NCBI RefSeq assembly: GCF_900186835.1
Contig: NZ_LT906448.1
Span: 1,471,501-1,535,500 of the forward strand
From: Pasteurella dagmatis
GTDB taxonomy: Bacteria > Pseudomonadota > Gammaproteobacteria > Enterobacterales > Pasteurellaceae
Reading direction: 5' to 3'
DNA: 64,000 nt
Both the position numbers and the translations under genes were made by a program. The notes under the pieces are model-generated. The model was not told the DNA's origin. It did no database searches and saw only the letters and a program-made list of their open reading frames with translations. Positions 20,526-29,602 of the stretch are shown in pieces; position 1 is the first letter of the stretch; every line of letters starts with the position of its first letter.

Positions 20526-21392
20526 CTATAATACAAAGAAATAAAAATAAGCAAAAAATGGTACTGCAGCAGTTAAGCTATCAATACGATCTAAAATACC
20601 ACCATGTCCTGGAATTAAGTGGCTACTATCTTTAATGCCACTTTCACGTTTAAACATACTTTCAGTTAAATCACCTAAAATTGATACTGCAACAGTACCA
20701 ATTGAAAGTAATACAAATTCTGTCATTGCAATATCTGCAACCAATTTGGATGGCATAAAATACACAAATATGGTGGCTAACACTGTGGCAGTTATTAAAC
20801 CACCGATCACACCTTCCCATGTTTTCCCAGGTGACACTTTTGGAGCTAGTTTATGTTTGCCAAATTTACGACCTGAGAAATAAGCACCAGAGTCTGCACT
20901 CCAAACCAGAATAAAGACATAAAGTAACAACATAATACCATGATACGGATCGGTGACATAATGGTCTAAACGTAAACGTAAAACTCCGAGGAAGAAAGGA
21001 GTTAAGGTAAGGAAAGCAAAAATAAATTGTAAGAATTTATTTTTAGACCAAATTTTGGCTGTGGCAGGATAACGAATAACGAAAAATAATGCAACTAGCC
21101 ACCAAATGACTGATGCTAATAATAAAGGTTCGATGTAATCTTCAAAAACACGAGCTGCGGAAAGGTAATTCGCTTGATCATAAATCCATAAGAAGAAAAA
21201 GGCAGAAATGACAACCGTAATTCCTAAGCGTAAAAAAGGTAGTTTAAAATGTGCAAATTGTGTCCATTCCCAAACTGCTAACATTACCACAGCGCCTAAA
21301 ACTAGTGCAAAATAGAAAGGTGAAAAGAAAAATAATGCAGCAAAAACGACTGCAATCAATGCAATAGCGGATAAAACTCGTTCTTTTAGCAA
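20526..21392 (-). CDS. cdsA: Phosphatidate cytidylyltransferase
   Basis: Makes CDP-diacylglycerol from phosphatidate and CTP, the branch point to all phospholipids. Eight or so transmembrane helices are visible. The signature runs from SPGKTWEGVIGGLITATVLA (near residue 185) and LGDLTESMFKRESGIKDSS to GHGGILDRIDSL at the end. This is the housekeeping copy in the conserved uppS-cdsA-rseP order; a divergent paralogue lies in the ynb-like module. Confidence 0.97.
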   Translation of the reverse strand: MLKERVLSAIALIAVVFAALFFFSPFYFALVLGAVVMLAVWEWTQFAHFKLPFLRLGITVVISAFFFLWIYDQANYLSAARVFEDYIEPLLLASVIWWLVALFFVIRYPATAKIWSKNKFLQFIFAFLTLTPFFLGVLRLRLDHYVTDPYHGIMLLLYVFILVWSADSGAYFSGRKFGKHKLAPKVSPGKTWEGVIGGLITATVLATIFVYFMPSKLVADIAMTEFVLLSIGTVAVSILGDLTESMFKRESGIKDSSHLIPGHGGILDRIDSLTAAVPFFAYFYFFVL

Positions 21393-21413
21393 AATATAAC
21401 CCTCTTTTATTTA

Positions 21414-22133
21414 TTATTCTGAGCCACCAAAACGGCGATGGCGTTGTTGATAGACAAGAATCGCTCGTTCAAACTCGCTCTCATTAAAATCTGGCCAAAG
21501 TACATCAGTGAAATAAAGCTCTGCGTAAGCTAATTGCCACAATAGGAAATTACTAATTCTCTGTTCACCACTGGTACGAATTAACAAATCCACTTGTGGT
21601 TGCGATTTTGTCACTAAATGTTGTTGAAATAATTCAGGTGTAATGTCAGATACCGCAATTTGATTGTCTTTCACTTGTTCAGCAAGCTGTTTCGCCGCTT
21701 GAACGATATCCCAACAACCACCATAATTTGCCGCAATATTTAAAGTAAGAGCGGTATTATTTTCCGTTAATTTTTCAGCTTGTATAATCTTTTGCTGTAA
21801 TTTTTCACTGAATCCAGTGATATCGCCCAAAATGTTCAGCCTAATATTATTTTTATGTAATTTTTTAACTTCTAAGTCCAAAGCTTGCATAAACAAGTTC
21901 ATCAATGCACTTACTTCTTGTTCTGGACGATTCCAGTTTTCACTGCTAAACGCATATAAAGTCAGGACTTTGACTCCCACTTTGCGTGCATAAGCCACTG
22001 CATCACGCACGGCATTAATGCCATTCTTATGACCAAAAATGCGCATTTTGCCTTTTTGCTTTGCCCAACGCCCATTTCCATCCATAATAATCGCAATATG
22101 TTGTGGAATATTATTAGGATTTAGTTCTACCAT
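21414..22133 (-). CDS. uppS: Undecaprenyl diphosphate synthase
   Basis: Cis-prenyltransferase that elongates farnesyl diphosphate to the C55 carrier used for peptidoglycan and polysaccharide export. Catalytic Asp and the P-loop are in [16 protein letters not shown] (about residues 13-28). The conserved [11 protein letters not shown] and [20 protein letters not shown] motifs are intact. At 239 residues it is normal. It lies between dxr and cdsA. Confidence 0.98.
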   Translation of the reverse strand: MVELNPNNIPQHIAIIMDGNGRWAKQKGKMRIFGHKNGINAVRDAVAYARKVGVKVLTLYAFSSENWNRPEQEVSALMNLFMQALDLEVKKLHKNNIRLNILGDITGFSEKLQQKIIQAEKLTENNTALTLNIAANYGGCWDIVQAAKQLAEQVKDNQIAVSDITPELFQQHLVTKSQPQVDLLIRTSGEQRISNFLLWQLAYAELYFTDVLWPDFNESEFERAILVYQQRHRRFGGSE

Positions 22134-22191
22134 AATTTCTCAAATTTCTGACCGCTCTTGTGCGCCACTATACCACAAGCACGCCCGAATG

Positions 22192-23391
22192 TTAAAAACT
22201 TAAAATGACCGTTTTAGCTAATTCTCTTGCTTTTTTATCCACATCTAAAACATCATCAACGCTATGAATTTGTTGTGGTTTAATTAAATCCACCACTTTT
22301 GCATTTACTTTAGCAATATCAGTAAATTTAATTTGAGAATTTAAGAAACTTTCAACCGCAATTTCATTCGCTGCATTCATTGCTGTTGTCGCATATTGAC
22401 CAGCAGCAAACGCCTCAATTGCCAATTTTAAGCAAGGGTAACGTTGATAATCAGGCTGAATAAACGTTAAGCCATTTAATTGATAGAAATCTAGTGGTGC
22501 TACACCGGCAAAAGTCCGTTTAGGATACGCCATGGTTTCCGCAATTGGTGTACGCATATCAGGATTACCCATTTGTGCAATCACAGAGCCATCAATATAG
22601 CGCACCATCGAATGAATAATTGATTGAGGGTGGATAATCACTTCCATTTCTTCTGCACTTGCATTGAATAACCAGCGGGCTTCAATATATTCCAGCCCTT
22701 TATTCATCATTGTGGCGGAATCTACGGAGATCTTTTTACCCATAGACCAATTCGGGTGAGCAACCGCTTGTTCCGGAGTGATATGTTCAAACTGCTCCAA
22801 TTCGGTATAACGGAATGGACCGCCCGAGCCAGTTAATACAATTTTACTGATACCTAATTCAGAAAGCGGACAAAAGCCAATTTTTTGCTGTGCTTCAGGC
22901 GGTAATGATTGAAAAATCGCATTATGTTCGCTATCTACAGGCAATAATTGTGCACCATATTCACGCACAGCATCAATAAATAGCTGACCACAGGTCACTA
23001 ATGATTCTTTATTCGCAAGTAAAACTCGTTTACCTGCTTTCACTGCTGATAGGGTTGGTAGCAATCCAGCTGCACCAACAATTGCTGCCATTACCATATC
23101 CGCCTGTGGGTGTGCTGCTAATTCACAAATCGCTTGCTGACCTGCTAGCACCTCCGTTGCACATTTATGTGCTTTTAACTTTTCCGCTAGCACTTTTGCG
23201 GAGGCAACATCATCTAATGCTGCAAAGTGCGGTTGAAATTTCAAACATTGTTCAAACATCAATTCCACATTACGCCCGCCTACTAAAGCAAACGTATGGT
23301 ATTTATCAGGATTGTGTTCAATTACAGATAAGGTACTAGTACCAATAGAACCAGTTGATCCTAAAATCACTAAATTTTTTTTATTTTGCAT
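22192..23391 (-). CDS. dxr: 1-deoxy-D-xylulose 5-phosphate reductoisomerase
   Basis: Second step of the methylerythritol phosphate pathway (NADPH-dependent), the target of fosmidomycin. The NADPH loop [12 protein letters not shown] is at residues 9-20. The metal-binding and substrate motif is [14 protein letters not shown] (near 150), followed by GSGGPFR and [20 protein letters not shown]. Length 399 is usual. The weak ribosome site suggests coupling to upstream frr is limited; a hairpin lies between frr and dxr. Confidence 0.98.
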   Translation of the reverse strand: MQNKKNLVILGSTGSIGTSTLSVIEHNPDKYHTFALVGGRNVELMFEQCLKFQPHFAALDDVASAKVLAEKLKAHKCATEVLAGQQAICELAAHPQADMVMAAIVGAAGLLPTLSAVKAGKRVLLANKESLVTCGQLFIDAVREYGAQLLPVDSEHNAIFQSLPPEAQQKIGFCPLSELGISKIVLTGSGGPFRYTELEQFEHITPEQAVAHPNWSMGKKISVDSATMMNKGLEYIEARWLFNASAEEMEVIIHPQSIIHSMVRYIDGSVIAQMGNPDMRTPIAETMAYPKRTFAGVAPLDFYQLNGLTFIQPDYQRYPCLKLAIEAFAAGQYATTAMNAANEIAVESFLNSQIKFTDIAKVNAKVVDLIKPQQIHSVDDVLDVDKKARELAKTVILSF

Positions 23392-23439
23392 ATTTCGACC
23401 GCATTTTACCGAGAAAAACCATTTGTTCTTTATATACTA

Positions 23440-23466
23440 AAAGACGCAGTAACTTACTGCGTCTTT
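23440..23466. terminator. Hairpin between frr and dxr
   Basis: AAAGACGCAGT and its complement ACTGCGTCTTT form an 11-base stem with the loop AACTT. The downstream T-run is short on either strand (TTTAG on minus, TTTCATTTTG on plus). A partial terminator or mRNA end for frr is likely. Confidence 0.55.
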
Positions 23467-23487
23467 CATTTTGATCTCAAACCACAA

Positions 23488-24045
23488 TTAGAAATCCATC
23501 AATTCTTTTTCTTTATCAGCTAACACTTCATCTACTTTTTTCACATAAAGATCGGTGATTTTTTGAATTTCGTCTTGTGCTTTACGTTCCTCATCTTCAC
23601 TAATTTCTTTATCTTTCAATAATGCTTTGATTTGGTCATTTGCATCACGACGAACGTTACGCACTGCGATTTTGCCCTGTTCTGCCTCACCTTTTACGAT
23701 TTTAATCAAATCACGACGGCGCTCTTCTGTTAACGGAGGTAGTGGTACACGAATCGTTGTGCCTGCAGATGATGGATTTAAGCCTAAATCAGAAGTTAGA
23801 ATCGCTTTTTCTACTGCGCTAATTAAACTACGATCAAATACAGTAACAGCTAATGTACGTGCATCTTCAGCAACCACGTTAGCTAATTGGCGTAATGGTG
23901 TTGGTGAACCATAATATTCTACTTGAATACCATCAAGCAAACTTGGCTGTGCACGACCTGTACGTACTTTGGCAATATGATTTTTAAAGGTTTCTAAGCT
24001 TTTTTCCATACGCGCTTGCGTATCTTTTTTAATTTCATTAATCAC
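23488..24045 (-). CDS. frr: Ribosome recycling factor
   Basis: With EF-G, splits post-termination ribosomes. It has 185 residues with the family fold: N-terminal [20 protein letters not shown], the central beta domain ([13 protein letters not shown]) and a C-terminal helix. It follows pyrH as in most gammaproteobacteria. Confidence 0.98.
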   Translation of the reverse strand: MINEIKKDTQARMEKSLETFKNHIAKVRTGRAQPSLLDGIQVEYYGSPTPLRQLANVVAEDARTLAVTVFDRSLISAVEKAILTSDLGLNPSSAGTTIRVPLPPLTEERRRDLIKIVKGEAEQGKIAVRNVRRDANDQIKALLKDKEISEDEERKAQDEIQKITDLYVKKVDEVLADKEKELMDF

Positions 24046-24129
24046 AAGAGGTCCTTATTTATTCAGTCAAACCAGTTAAGAAACTGGCAGTAAGTTTAAT
24101 CTAATTTTGTACAAAAATCACGACAACTT

Positions 24130-24846
24130 TTATTCGCAGATCAGCGTACCTTCTACTTCACCCAGAATCACTCGACGTAATGCACCCGGTTTACCCATAT
24201 TAAATACGCGGATTGGCATATTATGGTCACGTGCTAAAGTAAAGGCAGCTAAGTCCATTACTTGTAATTCTCTGTCAATAACTTCTGCATAAGTTAAGTT
24301 GCTATACAATTGAGCATCTGGGTTTTTAGCTGGATCACAGTCATAAACACCATCGACCTTAGTTGCTTTTAAAACAACATCCGCTTCAATTTCAATACCA
24401 CGTAAACACGCAGCTGAATCAGTTGTAAAGAACGGGCTTCCTGTGCCAGCAGAGAAGATTACAACGCGTTTTTCACGTAACATTTTGATTGCTTCAGACC
24501 AGTTATAGGTATCACAAATCCCATTTAATTGGAATGCAGACATCAATTTTGCATTTACATCAGCACGATGTAAAGCATCACGCATAGCGAGACCATTCAT
24601 CACAGTTGCGAGCATTCCCATATGGTCACCTACAACTCGATTCATTCCGGCTTTTGCTAATTTAGCACCACGGAATAAGTTGCCGCCACCTAATACGACG
24701 CCAACCTCTACCCCCATTGCAACTAACTCCTTAATTTCTAACGCCATTCTATCTAAAATCGATGGATCGATACCAAAACCCTCATCGCCTTGTAAAGCTT
24801 CACCGCTAAGTTTTAACAAAATTCGTTTATAGATTGGTTGGCTCAT
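24130..24846 (-). CDS. pyrH: Uridylate kinase (UMP kinase)
   Basis: Hexameric amino-acid-kinase-fold enzyme that phosphorylates UMP. Motifs are [18 protein letters not shown] near the N-terminus, [12 protein letters not shown] and [19 protein letters not shown]. At 238 residues it is normal. In E. coli it follows tsf directly; here a phosphoethanolamine transferase gene on the opposite strand separates the two, so pyrH needs its own promoter in 24847-25003. Confidence 0.98.
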   Translation of the reverse strand: MSQPIYKRILLKLSGEALQGDEGFGIDPSILDRMALEIKELVAMGVEVGVVLGGGNLFRGAKLAKAGMNRVVGDHMGMLATVMNGLAMRDALHRADVNAKLMSAFQLNGICDTYNWSEAIKMLREKRVVIFSAGTGSPFFTTDSAACLRGIEIEADVVLKATKVDGVYDCDPAKNPDAQLYSNLTYAEVIDRELQVMDLAAFTLARDHNMPIRVFNMGKPGALRRVILGEVEGTLICE

Positions 24847-25003
24847 CTTTTTTCCCTCGTTTCAATTAATATCGTAAGTTACAAAAAAATCGATCTATTC
24901 TAAAGTATTCTCCTCCCTCTGTGAAGAATTTGGAAGTAGAATTTCATTATTGAAGTGGCTAAAATACAAAACAACTTGTTTTATCAGGAAGGGAAAAGAG
25001 AAT

Positions 25004-26587
25004 ATGTTTCAAAACGCAAGAATAACAACCAAAATTTCTTACTTTTTGATCGCACTTTTTGCTTTATTCCTAATAGTTTTTATTAGCTATTTCATTCTAC
25101 TCGGCACTGGCTTTTGGACAACATTCGAACTTTTGCCCGTACTTGCACTCAGTGCAATAATAATTATACTAAGTGCCTCCCAAAAGAGTTTCTATTTTCT
25201 ACTTATCCCATTAGTGTTTAGCCACACTTTATATATTCCCGTGGGGCTAAATTTTGGTGCACCAAGTTATCAATATATAGCCTCATTGTTTGCTACAGAT
25301 ATGCTAGAAACTCGTGAATTTCTGTTACAAATTCCGATAACAAGCTACTTAATCGCTTTCAGTATTATTCCTTTATTACTATTATATCGTTGGCTAACAC
25401 AACGATATGAAATCCAACTTTATAAAAATAAACTATTCTTAGTAGCATCCTTTTTGCTCTTGGCATTCTATTCGCCTGCTGCAATGTTTTTTAAAGAAAT
25501 TTATAAATCAGGTATGGAAGTGCAAGCAGAATTAGATCGCCTCAATAAACTACGTTTAGAAACACAATGGCAAAATGTGAGCTTACCCCGTACAAAATAC
25601 GATGATTATATATTAGTGATTGGTGAAAGTGCACGTAAAGACTACCATCACGCTTACGGCTATCCCATTGAAAATACACCATTTATGAGTAGTTTAAACG
25701 GCACCTTAATCGATGGTTTCACCTCTGCAGGCACAAATACTGTTGCTTCGTTACGCTTAATGCTGACTCATAACGATAAAAATCAATGGAAGCCAAAATA
25801 TGAATTTAGTTTAGTAGATTTAATTAATGCTGCTGGGATAAAAACTTATTGGCTATCAAATCAAGGCTTCCTTGGCGAATATGACACACCAATTGCAGTT
25901 CTTGCGAGCAAAAGTCAATCTGTCCAATTTTTAAAAAAAGGAGGAAGTTTTAATTCAACCAATTATAGCGATTTCGAACTATTACCAAAATTAGATAGTG
26001 TTCTGCAAGAGAATGTTGAAGGCTCACGTTTTATAGTATTACATCTTTACGGTTCACATCCCTTGGCTTGCGATCGCCTCACAGACTACCCTCGTATCTT
26101 TAAAGAAGGCGAGCTTTCTGCCGAATATGAATATTTAAATTGCTATATTTCTTCAATTAAAAAAACAGATAATTTACTTGCACAGGTGTATAGCAAGCTA
26201 CAACAAAATCAACAAAAAAATCACCGCACTTTCTCGATGGTCTATTTTTCAGATCACGGGCTTTGCCATACAAAAGGGCAAAAAAATGATGTATTCTTCA
26301 GCCAGAATTGTGTAAGCCAAAGACACAATGATATTCCGTTATTCAAAACGTCATCAGATGATACAGAAAGAAAATATTATAAAGTATTTAAATCAGGTTT
26401 AAATTTCTTAGAAGGCATTGCCAATTGGATTGGAATCCAACATCCCGAACTCGATCCTGAAATAGATTTATTTTCAAATCAAAATGACAAGAATGATTAT
26501 GGCTTAAAAAAAGAAATCCAAAAACGCACAACACCACTTGAGCCTGCAATTGATATTCGAAATGGCAAACAAATTGATAACAAATAA
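25004..26587 (+). CDS. Lipid A / lipooligosaccharide phosphoethanolamine transferase (EptA/Lpt family)
   Basis: Inner-membrane enzyme that moves phosphoethanolamine from phosphatidylethanolamine onto lipooligosaccharide. Five transmembrane helices (about residues 10-165) are followed by a periplasmic sulfatase-fold domain. The zinc site begins at [16 protein letters not shown]. The phosphorylated Thr is in [12 protein letters not shown], and YFSDHGLCH supplies further zinc ligands. The start is set to the ATG at 25004, which follows AAGGGA; a TTG 18 codons earlier has no ribosome site. It faces away from pyrH and towards tsf, splitting the conserved tsf-pyrH pair. Which sugar or lipid position is modified cannot be told; EptA-like or Lpt6-like are both possible. 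Confidence 0.88.
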   Translation: MFQNARITTKISYFLIALFALFLIVFISYFILLGTGFWTTFELLPVLALSAIIIILSASQKSFYFLLIPLVFSHTLYIPVGLNFGAPSYQYIASLFATDMLETREFLLQIPITSYLIAFSIIPLLLLYRWLTQRYEIQLYKNKLFLVASFLLLAFYSPAAMFFKEIYKSGMEVQAELDRLNKLRLETQWQNVSLPRTKYDDYILVIGESARKDYHHAYGYPIENTPFMSSLNGTLIDGFTSAGTNTVASLRLMLTHNDKNQWKPKYEFSLVDLINAAGIKTYWLSNQGFLGEYDTPIAVLASKSQSVQFLKKGGSFNSTNYSDFELLPKLDSVLQENVEGSRFIVLHLYGSHPLACDRLTDYPRIFKEGELSAEYEYLNCYISSIKKTDNLLAQVYSKLQQNQQKNHRTFSMVYFSDHGLCHTKGQKNDVFFSQNCVSQRHNDIPLFKTSSDDTERKYYKVFKSGLNFLEGIANWIGIQHPELDPEIDLFSNQNDKNDYGLKKEIQKRTTPLEPAIDIRNGKQIDNK

Positions 26588-26614
26588 GTGGTACATAGAA
26601 AAATAAAGAAAACA

Positions 26615-26640
26615 AAAAAGCCAGCAAGCGCTGGCTTTTT
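26615..26640. terminator. Bidirectional terminator between the phosphoethanolamine transferase gene and tsf
   Basis: AAAAAGCCAGC / GCTGGCTTTTT is a perfect 11-base stem with loop AAGC, with A-run and T-run ends suitable for both converging genes. Confidence 0.9.
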
Positions 26641-26657
26641 CAATCTGCTGTTAGCGA

Positions 26658-27506
26658 TTAGATTTTTTGCATTGCTGCAACTTCTGCTGCAAAGTCAGAT
26701 TCAACTTTCTCAATACCTTCACCAACCTCAAAACGAACAAAGTTAGTTACCTCAGCACCACTTTCTTTTAAGAATTCACCTACAGATTTAGATGGATCCA
26801 TTACAAATGGCTGACCTGTTAATGATACTTCGCCAGTAAATTTCTTCATACGACCTTCAACCATTTTCTCTGCAATTTCACGTGGTTTTCCAGATTGCAT
26901 TGCGATATCAACTTGAATTTGACGCTCATGCTCAACGACATCAGCAGGAACATCAGATGGGTTAACATATTCTGGACGGCTTGCAGCAATGTGCATTGCA
27001 ACTTTCTTAAGTAATTCTTCGTCTGCGTTTTTACCTGCAACTAATACACCAATTTTAGCACCATGTAAATATGAACCAACAACATCGCCATCTAAAAATT
27101 GAACACGACGAATATTCATATTTTCACCAATTTTAGCAACTAATGCAGCACGTTTTTCTTCAAATTGTGCTTGAAGTGCTTCAATTGTAATACCTTTATT
27201 TGCTAATGCGAAATCAGTAACTTCACTTGCTAAACCTAAGAAACCAGCATCTTTCGCTACGAAGTCAGTTTCACAGTTCATTTCAACTAATACACCAAAG
27301 CCTGTACCAACACGAGCAAGAATTACACCTTCTGCTGCTACACGACCTGCTTTTTTAGCCGCTTTTGCTTGACCCGATTTACGCATGTTATCAATTGCTA
27401 ATTCAATATCGCCATTCGCTTCAACTAACGCTTTCTTACATTCCATCATACCTGCGCCAGTACGCTCACGAAGTTCTTTTACTAATGATGCTGTGATTTC
27501 AGCCAT
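26658..27506 (-). CDS. tsf: Elongation factor Ts
   Basis: Guanine-nucleotide exchange factor for EF-Tu. The N-terminal UBA-like domain has [20 protein letters not shown], then the core has [12 protein letters not shown]. At 282 residues it is normal. It is downstream of rpsB with an intercistronic hairpin, as in other gammaproteobacteria. Codon use is strongly biased, as expected for a highly expressed gene. Confidence 0.98.
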   Translation of the reverse strand: MAEITASLVKELRERTGAGMMECKKALVEANGDIELAIDNMRKSGQAKAAKKAGRVAAEGVILARVGTGFGVLVEMNCETDFVAKDAGFLGLASEVTDFALANKGITIEALQAQFEEKRAALVAKIGENMNIRRVQFLDGDVVGSYLHGAKIGVLVAGKNADEELLKKVAMHIAASRPEYVNPSDVPADVVEHERQIQVDIAMQSGKPREIAEKMVEGRMKKFTGEVSLTGQPFVMDPSKSVGEFLKESGAEVTNFVRFEVGEGIEKVESDFAAEVAAMQKI

Positions 27507-27566
27507 TTTTTAATCCTCTGTCCACTCTTTTCGTGCAAGTGTTTAAATGCACTTTGATATAAAAAA

Positions 27567-27590
27567 CAGGGAACTTAATCAAGCCCCCTG
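27567..27590 (-). terminator. Partial terminator/attenuator between rpsB and tsf
   Basis: On the minus strand CAGGG pairs with CCCTG around an inner CTT-AATC-AAG stem, and TTTTTTATATC follows. The internal loop makes the stem imperfect, which suits an intra-operon attenuator setting the S2 to EF-Ts ratio rather than a full stop. Confidence 0.45.
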
Positions 27591-27645
27591 CTAACCAATT
27601 AATCGTTGTGATTAATAATAAGGGCTTTCGCCTTATCTACCTGAA

Positions 27646-28368
27646 TTACTCAGCTTCTGCAGTAAAGCTTTCTTCAGATACAGCGTTTTGGTTACGGCCT
27701 TCTTTAACTGCCGCAGCTGCTGCTGAAAGATATAATTGGATTGCACGGGCTGCATCATCATTACCAGGGATAACGAAATCAACACCATCTGGATCTGAGT
27801 TAGTATCAACGATAGCAAATACAGGAATACCTAGGTTGTTTGCTTCTTTAACAGCGATGTGCTCGTGGTCTGCACCAATTACGAATAACGCATCTGGTAA
27901 ACCACCCATTTCTTTAATACCACCAAGACTTAATTCAAGTTTCTCCATCTCACGAGAGCGCATTAATGCTTCTTTCTTAGTTAATTTATCGAAAGTACCA
28001 TCTTGAGATTGAGTTTCTAAATCTTTTAAACGTCTAATTGATTGACGAACTGTTTTCCAGTTAGTCAACATACCACCTAACCAACGGTGATTAACATAAT
28101 ATTGTTGACAGTCTAATGCTGTTGATTTAACTGCTTCAGTTGCTGCACGTTTGGTTCCAACGAATAAGATTTTACCGTTGTTACTAGCGATACGTGTTAA
28201 TTCAACTAACGCATCATTGAACATAGGAACAGTTTTTTCTAAGTTAATGATGTGAACACCGTTGCGAGGTCCGAAAATGAATGGTTTCATTTTTGGGTTC
28301 CAGTAACGAGTTTGGTGACCGAAGTGAACGCCAGCTTGTAGCATATCGCGCATTGAAACTTGTGCCAT
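27646..28368 (-). CDS. rpsB: 30S ribosomal protein S2
   Basis: Small-subunit protein placed late in 30S assembly and needed for S1 binding. It starts [20 protein letters not shown], contains [17 protein letters not shown] and [15 protein letters not shown], and has 240 residues. The C-terminal tail is acidic and alanine-rich. A long leader with a possible regulatory fold precedes it. Confidence 0.98.
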   Translation of the reverse strand: MAQVSMRDMLQAGVHFGHQTRYWNPKMKPFIFGPRNGVHIINLEKTVPMFNDALVELTRIASNNGKILFVGTKRAATEAVKSTALDCQQYYVNHRWLGGMLTNWKTVRQSIRRLKDLETQSQDGTFDKLTKKEALMRSREMEKLELSLGGIKEMGGLPDALFVIGADHEHIAVKEANNLGIPVFAIVDTNSDPDGVDFVIPGNDDAARAIQLYLSAAAAAVKEGRNQNAVSEESFTAEAE

Positions 28369-28440
28369 AATAATATTTCCTTTTTATTGGGGTTTAGCCT
28401 CCACATACCCAGCAAATCGACCGTTTGGCACCCCGACTTA
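28369..28440 (-). promoter_or_regulatory. rpsB mRNA leader, possible S2 autoregulatory element
   Basis: The leader contains GGGGT about 60 bases before the start and the complementary ACCCC about 20 bases before it. These could close a domain of roughly 45 bases beside the ribosome site AAGGAAAT. S2 is known to repress its own operon through a conserved leader in gammaproteobacteria. That this is the same element is inference from position and pairing only. Confidence 0.4.
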
Positions 28441-28554
28441 CCTTCACGATATGTGTGTGATGTCTAAGTTAATAATAAATGTGTATGTTATTTTTGATAA
28501 GTTAAAATAACGGGGTGCTTTATATCATAAAGAGCGGTCAAATTCTAGCAATTT

Positions 28555-28584
28555 TTTCCAATCAGTCACGATTTGTGCTATAAT
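28555..28584 (+). promoter_or_regulatory. Probable sigma-70 promoter of the yhiI-rbbA-yhhJ export cluster
   Basis: A perfect TATAAT at 28579-28584 with TTTCCA 18 bases before it. The start codon of the first gene is about 40 bases downstream behind AAGGAGG. Confidence 0.55.
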
Positions 28585-28624
28585 TCTTCTTGCATTATCG
28601 TTCTTCAGTATAAGGAGGAGTGTA

Positions 28625-29590
28625 ATGAAAAAAGGGCTATTTTTAATCCCGCTTCTTGCAATTGGCGTTTTCATTTATTGGTATCAATATCTCCAGACAA
28701 ATCAAAACTCTCATATTGTTCACTCTAACGGTCGATTGGAGTTTGCACGTTTAGATGTTGCAAGTTTATATGCTGGACGAGTGGAACAGATCTTTGTACA
28801 AGAAGGTCAATATGTAGCACAAGATACTTTACTTGCTACTCTTTCCGCTGACAGTATTCAGGCACAAGTGGATACTGCAAAAGCTAAAGTTGAACAAGCA
28901 CAACAATCAGTTAAACGTATAAAAGCCCAATTCAATGCTCAGCAGCAACAACTCAATATCTCCCAACTCGATGTTGATAATGCGCAACAACTTTTCAAAG
29001 ATAAACTGATTTCCTCTAGCGAATTAAATAAACGTATCGCTCTGCGTGATGCTGCGTTTGCCGGGCTGAATGCACTACAATCTAGCATAGAGGAAGCTGA
29101 AAGCGTAGTAAAACAAGCTAACGCACAACTCATGCAAGCCCAAAGTACACTGAATGATCTACATATTAAAGCTCCAAAAACTGGGCGAATTGAATATCGT
29201 TTGGTTGAGCTAGGTAGTGTCATTCCTGCTGGACATAAAATTGCAAGTATTATTGATTTAACTGATGCAAGCATGAACCTATATTTCCCAGCACCTGTTG
29301 TAAATCAAATACCATTGAATAGTGAGGCTCGTATCGTATTTGATGGATTAGATGCCGTCTTCCCAGCTCAAATCACTTATATTGCTGCGGAAGCGCAATT
29401 CACCCCAAAATTTGTAGAAACCCAAAGTGAACGTGAAAAATTGATGTTCAAAGTGAAATTACACATTCCACAAGATATCGCAACAAAATATGCGAACTAC
29501 CTAAAAGCCGGAATGACAGGAAATGGTTTCGTCCGATTACATAATACAGATGATTGGTCTGCGGATCTTCAGGTGAACTTGCCAAAATAA
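28625..29590 (+). CDS. yhiI: HlyD-family periplasmic adaptor (membrane fusion protein), YhiI-like
   Basis: Adaptor subunit that bridges an inner-membrane ABC exporter and an outer-membrane channel. One N-terminal anchor helix (residues 2-20) is followed by a biotinyl-lipoyl-like half motif. A long alpha-helical hairpin (about 90-180, rich in Gln/Ala) and the second half motif with a beta-barrel domain (THKAPKTGRIEYRLVELGSVIPAG region, about 185-310) come next. At 321 residues it matches the HlyD-like protein coded upstream of rbbA in E. coli. AAGGAGG lies upstream, and the next gene is 12 bases away. Confidence 0.88.
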   Translation: MKKGLFLIPLLAIGVFIYWYQYLQTNQNSHIVHSNGRLEFARLDVASLYAGRVEQIFVQEGQYVAQDTLLATLSADSIQAQVDTAKAKVEQAQQSVKRIKAQFNAQQQQLNISQLDVDNAQQLFKDKLISSSELNKRIALRDAAFAGLNALQSSIEEAESVVKQANAQLMQAQSTLNDLHIKAPKTGRIEYRLVELGSVIPAGHKIASIIDLTDASMNLYFPAPVVNQIPLNSEARIVFDGLDAVFPAQITYIAAEAQFTPKFVETQSEREKLMFKVKLHIPQDIATKYANYLKAGMTGNGFVRLHNTDDWSADLQVNLPK

Positions 29591-29602
29591 TAGAGGTGTG
29601 CA

